Positions 42,123-51,069 of a DNA stretch of 64,000 bases are shown one piece after another (the first letter of the stretch is position 1; each line of letters starts with the position of its first letter). The position numbers and the translations under genes are program-made. Location of the stretch: NCBI GenBank assembly GCA_900546825.1, contig UREE01000001.1, forward strand, positions 1 to 64,000, in the 5' to 3' direction. The notes under the pieces are model-generated. The model saw only the letters and a program-made list of their open reading frames with translations. It searched no databases and was not told the DNA's origin. The DNA comes from an uncultured Collinsella sp. Its GTDB lineage: Bacteria > Actinomycetota > Coriobacteriia > Coriobacteriales > Coriobacteriaceae.

Positions 42123-42503
42123 TTAAGCCGGCACGCGTTGGAGAGCAGGGGTCGAAACAATGATTGAAGAACGCTCTAGTACGGCCCAGGCGCCGGGGCA
42201 GGAGCACATACGCCAGGGACGTACGTTTTCGTAGCATACGAGGACATAGCCACGTGCATCGATAAAGGCGATATCGATGGGATAGGCCATAAAACACGTA
42301 TGGACCGAAGAGCAGCGTGGAAATGCCATGACGAGCGGCAGACCGTTGGCGGCAACCGGACACCGTCCCAGCATGCCGCGCAGGCGCACGGCAAACGACT
42401 CCGCCACCGCAAACTCGGCCGGCGTCCAGCCCAGCCTATTGAGTGCCCGCGCGTAGGCGATGTAGGACGAGACCGCGGTCACATGACCACCCCCGGACGC
42501 CAT
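42123..42503 (-). CDS. DUF192 domain protein
   Basis: About 126 residues. After a helical start, the DUF192 fold is clear: SFAVRLRGMLGR, LVMAFPRCSSVHTCFMAYPIDIAFID, then VLVCYENVRPWRMCSCPGAWAVLE. Family function is poorly known. The start is uncertain: ATG 42503 overlaps the pilus gene by 25 bases, and a GTG at 42479 overlaps its stop. It is the last gene of the Tad pilus operon by spacing, and the DUF192-pilus link may be functional. Confidence 0.82.
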   Translation of the reverse strand: MASGGGHVTAVSSYIAYARALNRLGWTPAEFAVAESFAVRLRGMLGRCPVAANGLPLVMAFPRCSSVHTCFMAYPIDIAFIDARGYVLVCYENVRPWRMCSCPGAWAVLERSSIIVSTPALQRVPA

Positions 42504-42955
42504 GGATCGACCGTCACCGCGCGCTCGTGCGACAACGTTGTCGGCGCCCCCAGCGGAACGCCAGCGATGCTGAGAGAAGTCGGCCACGGCTCATAGTGCA
42601 TGGTGCAGGTGTAGGTCCTAAACGTACCGGATAGGGAGAGCAGGCCACCATCCGATGCCTCCGCGCCTTGCTCGCTCGACACTTCGATCTGCAAGTCATA
42701 GCCTTCCATGGCATTCAGAATTTGAGTCCGGACCGTCGCCGAGGCATCGACAGAGCTTTCGTCGCCCTCCCCGCTCGGCGCCACGGCGTGCGCCAACACG
42801 ATGTCGGGCACCACGCGGTCGAAGCGCGCGACAGCGCTGGCATAGATCATGACGTTGTATACGATGAGTGCCAGCACCAGCAAAACGGGCGTAACCACTG
42901 CTATCTCCACCGTCGCTTGGGCGCGCTCCTCGCGCAGACGCATGCGGATACTCAT
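42479..42955 (-). CDS. TadE/F-like pseudopilin
   Basis: A 158-residue protein with a short basic start, the sequence ERAQATVEIAVVTPVLLVLALIVYNVMIYAS (processing-type motif followed by a hydrophobic helix), and a ~110-residue extracytoplasmic domain. This is the TadE/TadF minor pseudopilin plan. ATG at 42955 overlaps the stop of the preceding TadG-like gene (TAATG). The frame open further upstream runs through its neighbour. Confidence 0.8.
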   Translation of the reverse strand: MSIRMRLREERAQATVEIAVVTPVLLVLALIVYNVMIYASAVARFDRVVPDIVLAHAVAPSGEGDESSVDASATVRTQILNAMEGYDLQIEVSSEQGAEASDGGLLSLSGTFRTYTCTMHYEPWPTSLSIAGVPLGAPTTLSHERAVTVDPWRPGVVM

Positions 42956-45120
42956 TACGACCCACCGCCCAGAGCGCCAACCAGCGTGGCGACATCGACG
43001 GTGAGCGGGATGGAGCCGCCGCCGGGCAGAGGAATCTCCGCAAGCGTGAACACCGTACCGCTGATGGTGCGTTCGACTTGATATTCCAACGCCTCGCAAA
43101 GCGCCTTGGGATCGGTCACGCCCAACGGAATACTTCGCAGTTTGTCTTGCGCTTGAGAGAGACCAGCAATGTCAGACCCCGAGCTCTTAATGACGTTGGC
43201 GGAATCAGTCAGCACCGGCTTTCGCAGGCGCAAGTCGCACGGTTCCAAACCCAGCGCCGCCACGGACGCCGAAACGGTATCGCCGAGCCACGATGCGATG
43301 GAGCCCAACGCGCCGCTGCCCCCTCCTAGGCCTTTAATCATCTCGTCCATAAGTTCGTCGGCCGAACCTTGGATGTCTCCGTATCCCACAAGCAGCCGTC
43401 CCCAGACATCCATGACGCCATCGAGTACGCCGGCAACGCCACCCGAGCGTTCCTTCAATGTCGAGAAAAATCGCGAAAGCACGTTGTTTTGCGCCGTCGC
43501 CTCATCGGGCGCCAGCACCGCGGCAGAGATGGCACCGCGATCGCCAAGCCTGACTGCCGTGTTAAACGAAGAGTTGAGCTCATCGGGGCTCGAGATGGCA
43601 CCCGAAACCGCAAAGGCAACCACGCCGTTGCGACCGGGCGGAGCGATACGCGGACGCTCGCCCGAAAGCGCTTTAATGGCCTGGTCAAACGCATTGCTCG
43701 CACGGTCGGCCTCATCCTCGGTCTGACGCATGAGCTCAAGCTCTTTGTTCCGACATTTGACGTATTCCTCCAAGGCCTTTTTGAACTCGTCGAAGTGATA
43801 TTCGAAGCCGTTTTCGATAGAGGTTGAAGGCGCCGCAACAGCACCAAGCGACAAAACGCCAAAATGGCATTTGCTGCATTTATCCTGTCCATCGTAATCG
43901 GCAACCGAAGCAAATCCGCTCGGCGTCCCTTTCTTATAGTTAGGGCAGGTCGTCCCGTAATGCAGATACGCCTTGTCATCGTTCACGCTAGTCGGCCACA
44001 CCGCATCGGTATAGAGTTCCGTCGCCCGAACCTCATCAGAGTTGCGCGGCAGCAGCGGAATATAGGAGGAAACCCTGTCTCCGTTCTCGGTTATATGCGC
44101 CCGATCGACCTCCGCGCTCGCATAGGTATAAAACGCCTTACGCGCCGCAGACTCTGCCTTCATCTCGACACTCGAGCCGTGGGGCTTCTCATTTGTCAGA
44201 CGCCAATGGTAGTAGTCCTTCGCGCGATCAAGGGCAACTTGGGGCTCCCACGTAACGCTCGATGAGTAATGCGGATTTTGAACACCGGAGAGATCCGTTA
44301 GGCTTTTCGCACGCTCCCACATGCAAGAACAGCTGCCGACCGAGCCCTTGTCAGACCCACCACAATCCGCCAGCCAAGCACGCTCTTTAGCCTTCGCCGT
44401 GTCCTCAGAAGCCTTCCGCAGCTCCTCGGCCGCACACTCTAAATCATCTGATGTGTCTTTAATGGCATCGGTCGAGATCTCGGACCCCTCGAGCGCAGCG
44501 AAGTCAGACTCGGATGTCCTGGGCACGGCAAGCGCCGTACCGGTATAGGTCACACTATCGGTATCCTGCGCCGACACCGCCTGCGTGGCACGCGCGGCGA
44601 TCAGATACGGCAGAGCCGTCTCGATTTTCTGTAAGCCTTCCGATGCGCTTTTGGCAAACTTGTTGCGCGTTTTAATGATCTCAATCCCGGTGTCGACCAT
44701 ATTGCCGGCAACCGGCTCGGCACCCGGGATGAGGATGGCGACCAGGCCCGTCCCGATCGTGGCAAACCCCGCCAGCCCCAGACTCAAGATGCTCGCATCA
44801 ACCACCGTGGCAGCCGTGTGATAGGACGACACTACGTTGGCACCCGCCAGCGCGCCACTATCAGCCGCCACCTGAGTATCCCCGGCACGCGACATGCTCC
44901 ATATCGCCGCGGTCGACGAAAACAACAATGTGAGCACCACTAGGATGACCACGGCAGAAGAAAGCGTGGTATAGGCGCCGTCTTCGATAAACAGATCGAC
45001 ACCGGCTCGACCCATAAAGCCGCCTCGTTTGCGGAGAGCGCCTGGTCGACGGCGGGCCGCAAACCCTTGCGTCACCCGCAACAGGCAGCGCCTAATCCCA
45101 TGCAGCAATCCACGAATCAT
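42955..45120 (-). CDS. Large TadG-like pilus-locus protein
   Basis: A 721-residue protein with one N-terminal helix (TTLSSAVVILVVLTLLFSSTAAIWSM) after ~45 mostly basic residues, followed by a long extracytoplasmic region. This matches the TadG-type membrane-anchored members of tad loci, which may anchor the pilus. Several Cys pairs (CGGSDKG...CSC, CPNY, CSKC) could bind metal or form disulfides. ATG 45120 is preceded by GGAGG, and the upstream frame overlaps the TadE-like gene by 29 bases. Confidence 0.75.
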   Translation of the reverse strand: MIRGLLHGIRRCLLRVTQGFAARRRPGALRKRGGFMGRAGVDLFIEDGAYTTLSSAVVILVVLTLLFSSTAAIWSMSRAGDTQVAADSGALAGANVVSSYHTAATVVDASILSLGLAGFATIGTGLVAILIPGAEPVAGNMVDTGIEIIKTRNKFAKSASEGLQKIETALPYLIAARATQAVSAQDTDSVTYTGTALAVPRTSESDFAALEGSEISTDAIKDTSDDLECAAEELRKASEDTAKAKERAWLADCGGSDKGSVGSCSCMWERAKSLTDLSGVQNPHYSSSVTWEPQVALDRAKDYYHWRLTNEKPHGSSVEMKAESAARKAFYTYASAEVDRAHITENGDRVSSYIPLLPRNSDEVRATELYTDAVWPTSVNDDKAYLHYGTTCPNYKKGTPSGFASVADYDGQDKCSKCHFGVLSLGAVAAPSTSIENGFEYHFDEFKKALEEYVKCRNKELELMRQTEDEADRASNAFDQAIKALSGERPRIAPPGRNGVVAFAVSGAISSPDELNSSFNTAVRLGDRGAISAAVLAPDEATAQNNVLSRFFSTLKERSGGVAGVLDGVMDVWGRLLVGYGDIQGSADELMDEMIKGLGGGSGALGSIASWLGDTVSASVAALGLEPCDLRLRKPVLTDSANVIKSSGSDIAGLSQAQDKLRSIPLGVTDPKALCEALEYQVERTISGTVFTLAEIPLPGGGSIPLTVDVATLVGALGGGS

Positions 45121-45628
45121 AATCTCCCTCCAGCCATTCGGGACGCGATTGATACGAGACATCGACCTTGAGCTCAACGTAGCCGCCCTCGGCGGTACCA
45201 CCCATAGCCTGCGCAAACGCACCGATCACAGGCAACGGCTTGACCTCGCCGGAAACGGACACGGACGAGACGCCACCCGCACCGGCCCGGCCAAGCTCGA
45301 TATCCCACGACAACGGCCCGCCGGCATGAAAGATCGAAACGTTGGGCACTGCGGCAAGTCGGCGGCGGGTGAACTCCTTAAGATCGTCGTCCTCCGCCGT
45401 CGTCGTGGTCATGAGCCGCGCGGTCTCGGCGGCGGCAGACTCCATGACCGCGCGCGTATAGAGCAGGCACACCGGTTGCAGCGCGAGAAGGATGAGTGTC
45501 AGAAACGTCGGCAGCAAAAAAGCGGCCTCGACCGTAGACTGCGCCCGGTCCTCGCGCGCGGCATCAATACAACGCGATGTCCTTAGCGGCCGCAGCGGCG
45601 TCGATAACCGACGTCGAGGCAACGCCAT
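45092..45628 (-). CDS. TadE-like pseudopilin
   Basis: About 178 residues. The core reads EDRAQSTVEAAFLLPTFLTLILLALQPV, a TadE-like N-terminal helix with the Glu characteristic of processed pilins, then an extracytoplasmic domain ending YDSWIAAWD. The start is uncertain. The first ATG in this frame with a weak ribosome site is 45628, which overlaps the upstream small pilin-like gene by 65 bases. An ATT just after that gene's stop is another possibility. It overlaps the TadG-like gene by 29 bases. Confidence 0.78.
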   Translation of the reverse strand: MALPRRRLSTPLRPLRTSRCIDAAREDRAQSTVEAAFLLPTFLTLILLALQPVCLLYTRAVMESAAAETARLMTTTTAEDDDLKEFTRRRLAAVPNVSIFHAGGPLSWDIELGRAGAGGVSSVSVSGEVKPLPVIGAFAQAMGGTAEGGYVELKVDVSYQSRPEWLEGDYDSWIAAWD

Positions 45629-45782
45629 GGGATGCCGCCCGCTCAACCAGCGCCGCCAAGCGCCCATCGGTGCCGGCACGCCAAAGTCCCGCGATCGCCA
45701 GCACGATCGATAACAGCGCCACCGTGACGATGGCGTATTCGACCGTCGCCTGGGCAGATTCCTCACGCAGGACATCATGCAT
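45564..45782 (-). CDS. Small TadE/Flp-like pseudopilin, 72 aa
   Basis: MHDVLREESAQATVEYAIVTVALLSIVLAIAG carries the AQATVEYA processing-type motif and hydrophobic helix seen in the Flp pilin and TadE-like neighbours, followed by a ~40-residue soluble tail. It may be a minor pilin. It starts one base after the stop of the 187-aa gene upstream. Confidence 0.75.
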   Translation of the reverse strand: MHDVLREESAQATVEYAIVTVALLSIVLAIAGLWRAGTDGRLAALVERAASHGVASTSVIDAAAAAKDIALY

Positions 45783-45783
45783 T

Positions 45784-46347
45784 TCACGATCCCTCCTTTG
45801 AGTCCGTTGCCTGCGGGCTCAGGCGCACGGCGCGCAGACGACACGAAGCATCGCCAGCATCCGCGGCAATTGTCACCATATCGACCCAGCCGCGTTCGTC
45901 GCGCACGATGGCGCCCCACACGTTTCCCTTGATGTCGAGATAGCCGCTCAGAGCAAGTTGCGCCGTGGGTACCTCGCGATAGGCACGCAGCATATCCGCC
46001 GCCGCTTCGGTCATCGGTCGGTCCTCGGACCATGCAAGCCGGACCGCAATCGCGTTGCCCTCAGGCGAATCCGTCGCAGTGCCAGACCGCTTGTCGAGCG
46101 TCCGCAGAAAGGTTTGCGCCGTGACAGCGACATCCGAATCGTCCGCATCTCGCATCTCATCTTTTTGAGACGCCACCGCCGAATCTGAGCCCAAATCGGA
46201 GGCGGTCCCAGGACGCTGCTGCCGCGCGGCGTTAAGCCCCCAAAGCACCGCCGCTATCGCCACGGTCAGGCAAGCAAACACCAGCAGCACCCCGATGGGG
46301 CGCTCGCCCTCTACAGGCTGTTGATGCCCTCGCTGATAGCGTTCCAT
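45784..46347 (-). CDS. Pilus-locus membrane protein of unknown function, 187 aa
   Basis: One N-terminal helix (IGVLLVFACLTVAIAAVLWGL) and a ~150-residue extracytoplasmic domain with a low-complexity linker, then a mixed fold (TAQTFLRTLDKRS, MLRAYREVPTAQLALSGYLD). I do not recognise it. Its only convenient start, ATG 46347, overlaps the Flp pilin end by 37 bases. Position between flp and the pseudopilins suggests a pilus assembly or anchoring role. Confidence 0.65.
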   Translation of the reverse strand: MERYQRGHQQPVEGERPIGVLLVFACLTVAIAAVLWGLNAARQQRPGTASDLGSDSAVASQKDEMRDADDSDVAVTAQTFLRTLDKRSGTATDSPEGNAIAVRLAWSEDRPMTEAAADMLRAYREVPTAQLALSGYLDIKGNVWGAIVRDERGWVDMVTIAADAGDASCRLRAVRLSPQATDSKEGS

Positions 46348-46544
46348 AGATCTTGGACCTTGCCCTTAAATGCGACGATGGCGATAATCGCGATCACCAC
46401 GAGCACGCCGACCAAGATGGCATACTCGGTGGTACCCTGTGCACTCTCCTCCTGCAATAGTTCCTTGGCGCGCTGACGAACATGTGCCGCCCGGCAAAAC
46501 GCCCAGCCCTGGACCTTGCCAGCAGCGTCAGTCATCGTGTTCAT
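46311..46544 (-). CDS. flp: Flp-family type IVb pilin
   Basis: The 77-residue major pilin of Tad pili. A 38-residue basic leader precedes the GTTEYA processing motif (cleaved by a TadV/CpaA-type prepilin peptidase after the Gly), then the hydrophobic helix ILVGVLVVIAIIAIVAF and a short tail. The Glu-Tyr pair after the cleavage site is the Flp hallmark. The long leader is typical of Gram-positive Flp pilins. No prepilin peptidase gene lies within the window. Confidence 0.9.
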   Translation of the reverse strand: MNTMTDAAGKVQGWAFCRAAHVRQRAKELLQEESAQGTTEYAILVGVLVVIAIIAIVAFKGKVQDLWNAISEGINSL

Positions 46545-46554
46545 GTATTCCTCC

Positions 46555-47196
46555 CTACATCATCCCGCCTGCTCCCAGCAGCGGGCCCAATATGGACAGA
46601 AGCAACGCCGGCAAGATGAGCGTGCCGGTGGGAATCAGCAGCTTGACGGGTGCACGCTCGATCTCGCGCTCGACCGCGGCGCGATGAGCCGCACGGATCT
46701 CGCGACTTTGAGCGGCCAGCGTCTCGGCAAGTGGGGCACCCAGGGCGAGCGCCTGCCCCACCGTGATGGCAAAGGTCTCGAGCGCTCGCACGTCCAGGTC
46801 GCGCGCGGCGGCCAACAACTCGTCCTCACGCGTGCCCACGCCCACCTGCCACGCCATGCAGGCGCGCTCAAGGCGAAGAGCCAGCACTGACCGGCGGTTG
46901 GCGCAGAAAATCTCAAGCGCCGCATCAAACGAAAGACCGGCCGAAAGACCCAAGCGCACAACATCGATCATCTCGGACACTTCGCCGAGCGACACTCGCG
47001 CCGGGCCGCCCGCTCCAACCGCGCCCTTCACTCGTGCGGTCAGAGCATCGACCACCGAGCGACCCGCGGCAGCGACCAGCACCGCCTCGCGCTTGCAGGC
47101 CCCTGCGATCTTGCGTGCATCCGCCCGATCCAAACCCGTCGCGACAAATACACTCAGGGCGCACAGGCAAGCCGCAACTGCAACCGGGGCGCTCAT
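46555..47196 (-). CDS. tadC: Tad pilus platform protein TadC
   Basis: A 213-residue inner-membrane protein of the T2SSF family, with an N-terminal helix, the T2SSF core (LGLSAGLSFDAALEIF, VGVGTREDELLAAARDL) and a C-terminal helix pair (LLIPTGTLILPALLLSIL). ATG 47196 overlaps the TadB stop by 4 bases. The upstream part of the open frame reads through tadB. Confidence 0.88.
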   Translation of the reverse strand: MSAPVAVAACLCALSVFVATGLDRADARKIAGACKREAVLVAAAGRSVVDALTARVKGAVGAGGPARVSLGEVSEMIDVVRLGLSAGLSFDAALEIFCANRRSVLALRLERACMAWQVGVGTREDELLAAARDLDVRALETFAITVGQALALGAPLAETLAAQSREIRAAHRAAVEREIERAPVKLLIPTGTLILPALLLSILGPLLGAGGMM

Positions 47197-48119
47197 AGCT
47201 CCACCCGCATAATGCGCCGGATAACCACCAGGGCAACGGCGTTGAGGGCAAGACCCAGCACCACAGCGCCCGCGCCGGCAGGCGTCGCAAGACCGCGACG
47301 AAAATCTGCCGAAAGCAGCGCCAACACCGCGCACATGCCCGCCGGCATCGCCGCGACCATATGCGCAGACATGCGAGCCTGCGACGTCTTAACATCCAGG
47401 CGGCGCTTGAGCTCAATGCGCTCCCCCACCATGCTCGACGCCTCGGACAGTAAGTCGGCAAGCGGAGCGCCGGTGCGCTGAGACACCTTAAGCGCCAAGG
47501 TCACAAGCGAAAGACCGGGGGCGTCGATACGCACGAGCAAGTCATCGAGCGCGTCGGTCGCCGAGATGCCGCAATCGATCGCCGCCGCCACCCGCAAAAA
47601 CTCGGTATGCACTGGCTCTTGCGCATGAGCGCCCACAAAGCGCATGCCCTGGGCCAGCGAATGTCCCGAGGCAAGCGACATGGAAAGTGCGGTAAACGCC
47701 TCGGGCATTGCCTCTTCTGCATCGTGTTGCTCGCGCCGGCTCTCAAAGCCATCCCGAGCGGCACCAACGGCAAACGGAGCAACAAGTCCCAAGGCAAATC
47801 CGAGGGGCGATAACGACACCATCGTTAGTAAAACGCAGCAGAGACCGCTCGATAGCAGCAGAAACGCCAAACGTCCCGAAGCATCTTCGATCACGAGGCC
47901 AAGGCGATGCGCCGGAGCCAGCGATGCCCACGAACGGGCGATCTTTTTCAGCAGATCGTTTTCCACCAGCTCACGCGGCAGCTTCTCTGCCACCGTCTCG
48001 AGCGCCTGACGTGCCAGCTCCGCCGGCGGTACCTGCGGCACACGAGGTTCCGCCCCGCACGCCGTCGCGACAGAAAGCCCTGCCAAGCCCCCTACGACGA
48101 GGGGCACAGTGATCTCCAT
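47193..48119 (-). CDS. tadB: Tad pilus platform protein TadB
   Basis: A 308-residue membrane protein with helices at both ends and a T2SSF domain (MPEAFTALSMSLASGHSLAQGMRF, SATDALDDLLVRIDAPGLSLV). With TadC it forms the platform on which the TadA ATPase works. ATG at 48119 overlaps the tadA stop by about 28 bases. Confidence 0.88.
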   Translation of the reverse strand: MEITVPLVVGGLAGLSVATACGAEPRVPQVPPAELARQALETVAEKLPRELVENDLLKKIARSWASLAPAHRLGLVIEDASGRLAFLLLSSGLCCVLLTMVSLSPLGFALGLVAPFAVGAARDGFESRREQHDAEEAMPEAFTALSMSLASGHSLAQGMRFVGAHAQEPVHTEFLRVAAAIDCGISATDALDDLLVRIDAPGLSLVTLALKVSQRTGAPLADLLSEASSMVGERIELKRRLDVKTSQARMSAHMVAAMPAGMCAVLALLSADFRRGLATPAGAGAVVLGLALNAVALVVIRRIMRVEL

Positions 48120-49420
48120 TCGTCCACCTCCTCTTGTGTGAGCGTCCCCGACCGCAGGCCTTCTGCGATAAACGGCGGCTCGCGGTCAAGCGTCCAGGTG
48201 CGCTCGGCGGCATCGAACGTCACATAGCGCTCGAGCTCTACGCCGCCCGATGCGGCGCGTCGCACCCCCGAATACGAGGAGACGAAACGCCTGCCATCGG
48301 CGTGACGCTCGGACATCACGATGCCGTCGAGCGCCATGGCAATCTGCTCCTCGATGAGCTCGCTCGGCAGATCGATGCCATAACGTGCAAGCAACGTCAG
48401 ACGCACCACGGTCTCCTGTTCTGAACCCGCATGAAGTGTGGTGAGCGACCCGTCGTGGCCCGTGTTCATGGCCTGCAACATGTCGCAGCACTCGGCACCG
48501 CGCACCTCGCCCACCACGATGCGGTCGGGGCGCATGCGCAGGGCATTAGTTACCAGGTCGCGGATCGTCACCGCGCCCTCGCCCTCAATTGAAGCCTCGC
48601 GCGCCTCTAGGCGCACCACGTGCGGATGATGTGCAAACTTGAGCTCAGCAGAGTCCTCGATCGTCACGATGCGCTCGCCGGTGGAAATCTCACATGACAA
48701 CGCGTTGAGCAGGGTGGTCTTACCAGATCCCGTGCCTCCCGCAACCGCCAGGTCCTGTCGCAGCGACACCGCACACGACAGCAGCTGCGCATACCAAAGC
48801 GGCAGCGACCCCAGCCCCACAAGCTCGTCCAGCGAGCAGATACGGTCCGAGAACTTTCGGATGGTGAGAATCGGTCCGTCAATCGCCACAGGCGGAATCA
48901 CCGCGTTGACGCGATAGCCCGTTTTGAGGCGGGCGTTGACGATGGGGCTGCGCTCGTCGATACGGCGACCAAGTGGCGAGATAATGCGGTCGATAAGCAC
49001 ACGGATCTGCTCATCATCCTCAAACGCATGCTCGATGGGGTACAAGACGCCGCCGCGTTCAAAGAAAGCCGAGCGGCAGCCGTTGATCATGATCTCGGTA
49101 ACGGTGTCGTCCTCGATGAGCGGCTGCAACGGCCCCAAGCCCACCACGTCATCCAAAATCTCGTCGATGATGGTCTCGCGCTCGGGCGTCGCGAGATCGG
49201 TCGGCTCCTCAACATTGAGCGCCGCCTCCACCGCAGGACGCAATTCCGAGCGGGCAAGTGCCGGGTCGATATAGGCGCTGATACGCGCCACTTCGTCGTA
49301 ACCCATGCGGTCCATCACGGCGCGCTTGGTGCGTCGTTTCACGGCGCGGCGACGCCCCGCATCTACAGGCGCTGCCGCCGCCGCAGCGCCGGCAGCCTTA
49401 ATCCTCGTTTGCAGGCTCAT
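48092..49420 (-). CDS. tadA: Tad pilus ATPase TadA/CpaF
   Basis: A 442-residue secretion-family ATPase driving pilus extension and retraction. Walker A is AGGTGSGKTTLLNAL, followed by GERIVTIEDSAELKF (Asp box), Walker-B-type MRPDRIVVGEVRGAE and the His box CDMLQAMNTGHDGSLTTLHAG. An N-terminal domain of ~150 residues contains the IMINGC motif of CpaF proteins. It overlaps tadZ by 4 bases. Confidence 0.92.
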   Translation of the reverse strand: MSLQTRIKAAGAAAAAAPVDAGRRRAVKRRTKRAVMDRMGYDEVARISAYIDPALARSELRPAVEAALNVEEPTDLATPERETIIDEILDDVVGLGPLQPLIEDDTVTEIMINGCRSAFFERGGVLYPIEHAFEDDEQIRVLIDRIISPLGRRIDERSPIVNARLKTGYRVNAVIPPVAIDGPILTIRKFSDRICSLDELVGLGSLPLWYAQLLSCAVSLRQDLAVAGGTGSGKTTLLNALSCEISTGERIVTIEDSAELKFAHHPHVVRLEAREASIEGEGAVTIRDLVTNALRMRPDRIVVGEVRGAECCDMLQAMNTGHDGSLTTLHAGSEQETVVRLTLLARYGIDLPSELIEEQIAMALDGIVMSERHADGRRFVSSYSGVRRAASGGVELERYVTFDAAERTWTLDREPPFIAEGLRSGTLTQEEVDEWRSLCPSS

Positions 49421-51069
49421 CGCTGATCACCCTCGCGCGACCAGGGAAGGCGGATACGCGGGCGTTCGGTGCGCGTTGCACGGTCGGCGACCATATCGCT
49501 CCAAGGGCCGACGGCGCACCCCAGTTCCACGAGCATCTCGCGCGTGGCCTCGCGCACGCTAGTCGCAAAAGCGCTGGTCTGCCCCACTGCCTCGTCAGCG
49601 CGCCCAAACGCCATGAGCGCGGCGAGATCCTGCCCGCCATCGGCGATACGAATCTTGGAGCTTAACGCACAGGCAATCTCAAAGCGCATGGCGACGTCCT
49701 CGTCTGCCCCGCGCGCACCGAACCGGTTGAACACGGCGCTCATGCGCGTGCGCGGCACACCTACTCGACCTGCCAGTTCAATGACGCGCGATGCCGATGC
49801 CGCGGACGACACCGCCGCATCGCCAACGACCAGGCAACGGTCGCTCGCCGCCACCGCAGCCGCCACGGCGTCGCCCCAAAAGACCGAGGTATCGATAAAG
49901 ACCACGTCGGATTCGCGACGCAGAACATCAAGCAGTAGCTCCACCGGACGCGCCATGAGCTCGGCTTGCTCGGGCGCTGCGACGGGACCCCAGAGCGTAA
50001 CGCCCGGTGCCACGCGCATCGATGTGGCTACGATATCCGGCTCGGTGAGCGTGCCCGCCGCCGACGGCTCGATAAGTGCCGCCATATCGCGCGGAGCATC
50101 GACGCCTAACAAGTCGTAAAGGTTTCCAAACATCAGGTCCAGGTCGAGCACGGCGGCACGCAAGCCCAACAGCGACGATGTGTGTGCCATGGTGGCAACG
50201 ATCGTCGACTTGCCGCAACCGCCCGAACCCGAAATGGCGCAGATGACCGGAGCTCGATGCGGCGAAGCGGCAGCGTCTGCCGGCGGCATCGGAGGCGGCG
50301 GGGCGGGCGTCGGTGACAGCGTCCCCGTCTCCCCCGCCGCAACCACGTGCTGCGTCCAAGCCGGCATGGCTGCTTGTTCGGTCTGCGAGGCAGGCTCGTT
50401 CTGCGCAATCTGCTCATGCTGCATCAGCGACAACTCGCCGCACCCGGCAAAGCCCTCAACTTCATCGAGTTCATCCGCCAGATTCACGCCGTGCACGTAT
50501 CCCATATCTACAGCCGGGGAATCGCCAGCATGCTGCGCCGGCCCTCCAGCGTCATCGTATACAAGGGGGTTCCGGGGGCGCCGACCATGCTCGGCTTCCG
50601 CTTTTCCATAATCATCAACACGCGGGCCTCTTGTAGCGCGAGGCGCCCCGGGTTCCCTATCAACAAAAGCATCGGGCTCAATCGTCATGCTCCGATCGGA
50701 ATCAACCGCTCCCTCGCCCGCGCGCCCGTTGCCGCATATACTGTGTGCAGCGATGACCTCGGTCGCCCCCGCGCGAAACAGCCCCTCGATATCCGACGGA
50801 TCGAGCGCTTCTATCAACACGACCACGCGACTCACGCGGCCTTCGGCCGTCAGGCGCGCAACAGTCTTGCGCACATCTTCGGTATCAAACAGAGACGCCG
50901 CGATGATGGCAGCCCCGCGGCGCGACGGAAACGCCCGCGCCATGGAAACCAGCCCGTCCAGGTCACCCACGCGAAGCACCTGTGCACCCACATCACGGCC
51001 CTCGACTTCCCGCTGCAACAGCCCGTAATCGCCGCACGCGCAGCACGCAAGCCAGATCGCCTTCATCAC
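49417..51069 (-). CDS. tadZ: Tad pilus localisation ATPase TadZ/CpaE-like
   Basis: A 550-residue protein. The N-terminal ~110 residues look like an atypical receiver domain, a ~140-residue Pro/Ala-rich linker follows, then a ParA/MinD ATPase domain with SGSGGCGKSTIVATMAH and DLDLMFGNLYDLLG. In Tad systems this protein positions the secretion machine at the pole. It overlaps cpaB by 4 bases and tadA by 4 bases, indicating one polycistron. Confidence 0.88.
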   Translation of the reverse strand: MMKAIWLACCACGDYGLLQREVEGRDVGAQVLRVGDLDGLVSMARAFPSRRGAAIIAASLFDTEDVRKTVARLTAEGRVSRVVVLIEALDPSDIEGLFRAGATEVIAAHSICGNGRAGEGAVDSDRSMTIEPDAFVDREPGAPRATRGPRVDDYGKAEAEHGRRPRNPLVYDDAGGPAQHAGDSPAVDMGYVHGVNLADELDEVEGFAGCGELSLMQHEQIAQNEPASQTEQAAMPAWTQHVVAAGETGTLSPTPAPPPPMPPADAAASPHRAPVICAISGSGGCGKSTIVATMAHTSSLLGLRAAVLDLDLMFGNLYDLLGVDAPRDMAALIEPSAAGTLTEPDIVATSMRVAPGVTLWGPVAAPEQAELMARPVELLLDVLRRESDVVFIDTSVFWGDAVAAAVAASDRCLVVGDAAVSSAASASRVIELAGRVGVPRTRMSAVFNRFGARGADEDVAMRFEIACALSSKIRIADGGQDLAALMAFGRADEAVGQTSAFATSVREATREMLVELGCAVGPWSDMVADRATRTERPRIRLPWSREGDQR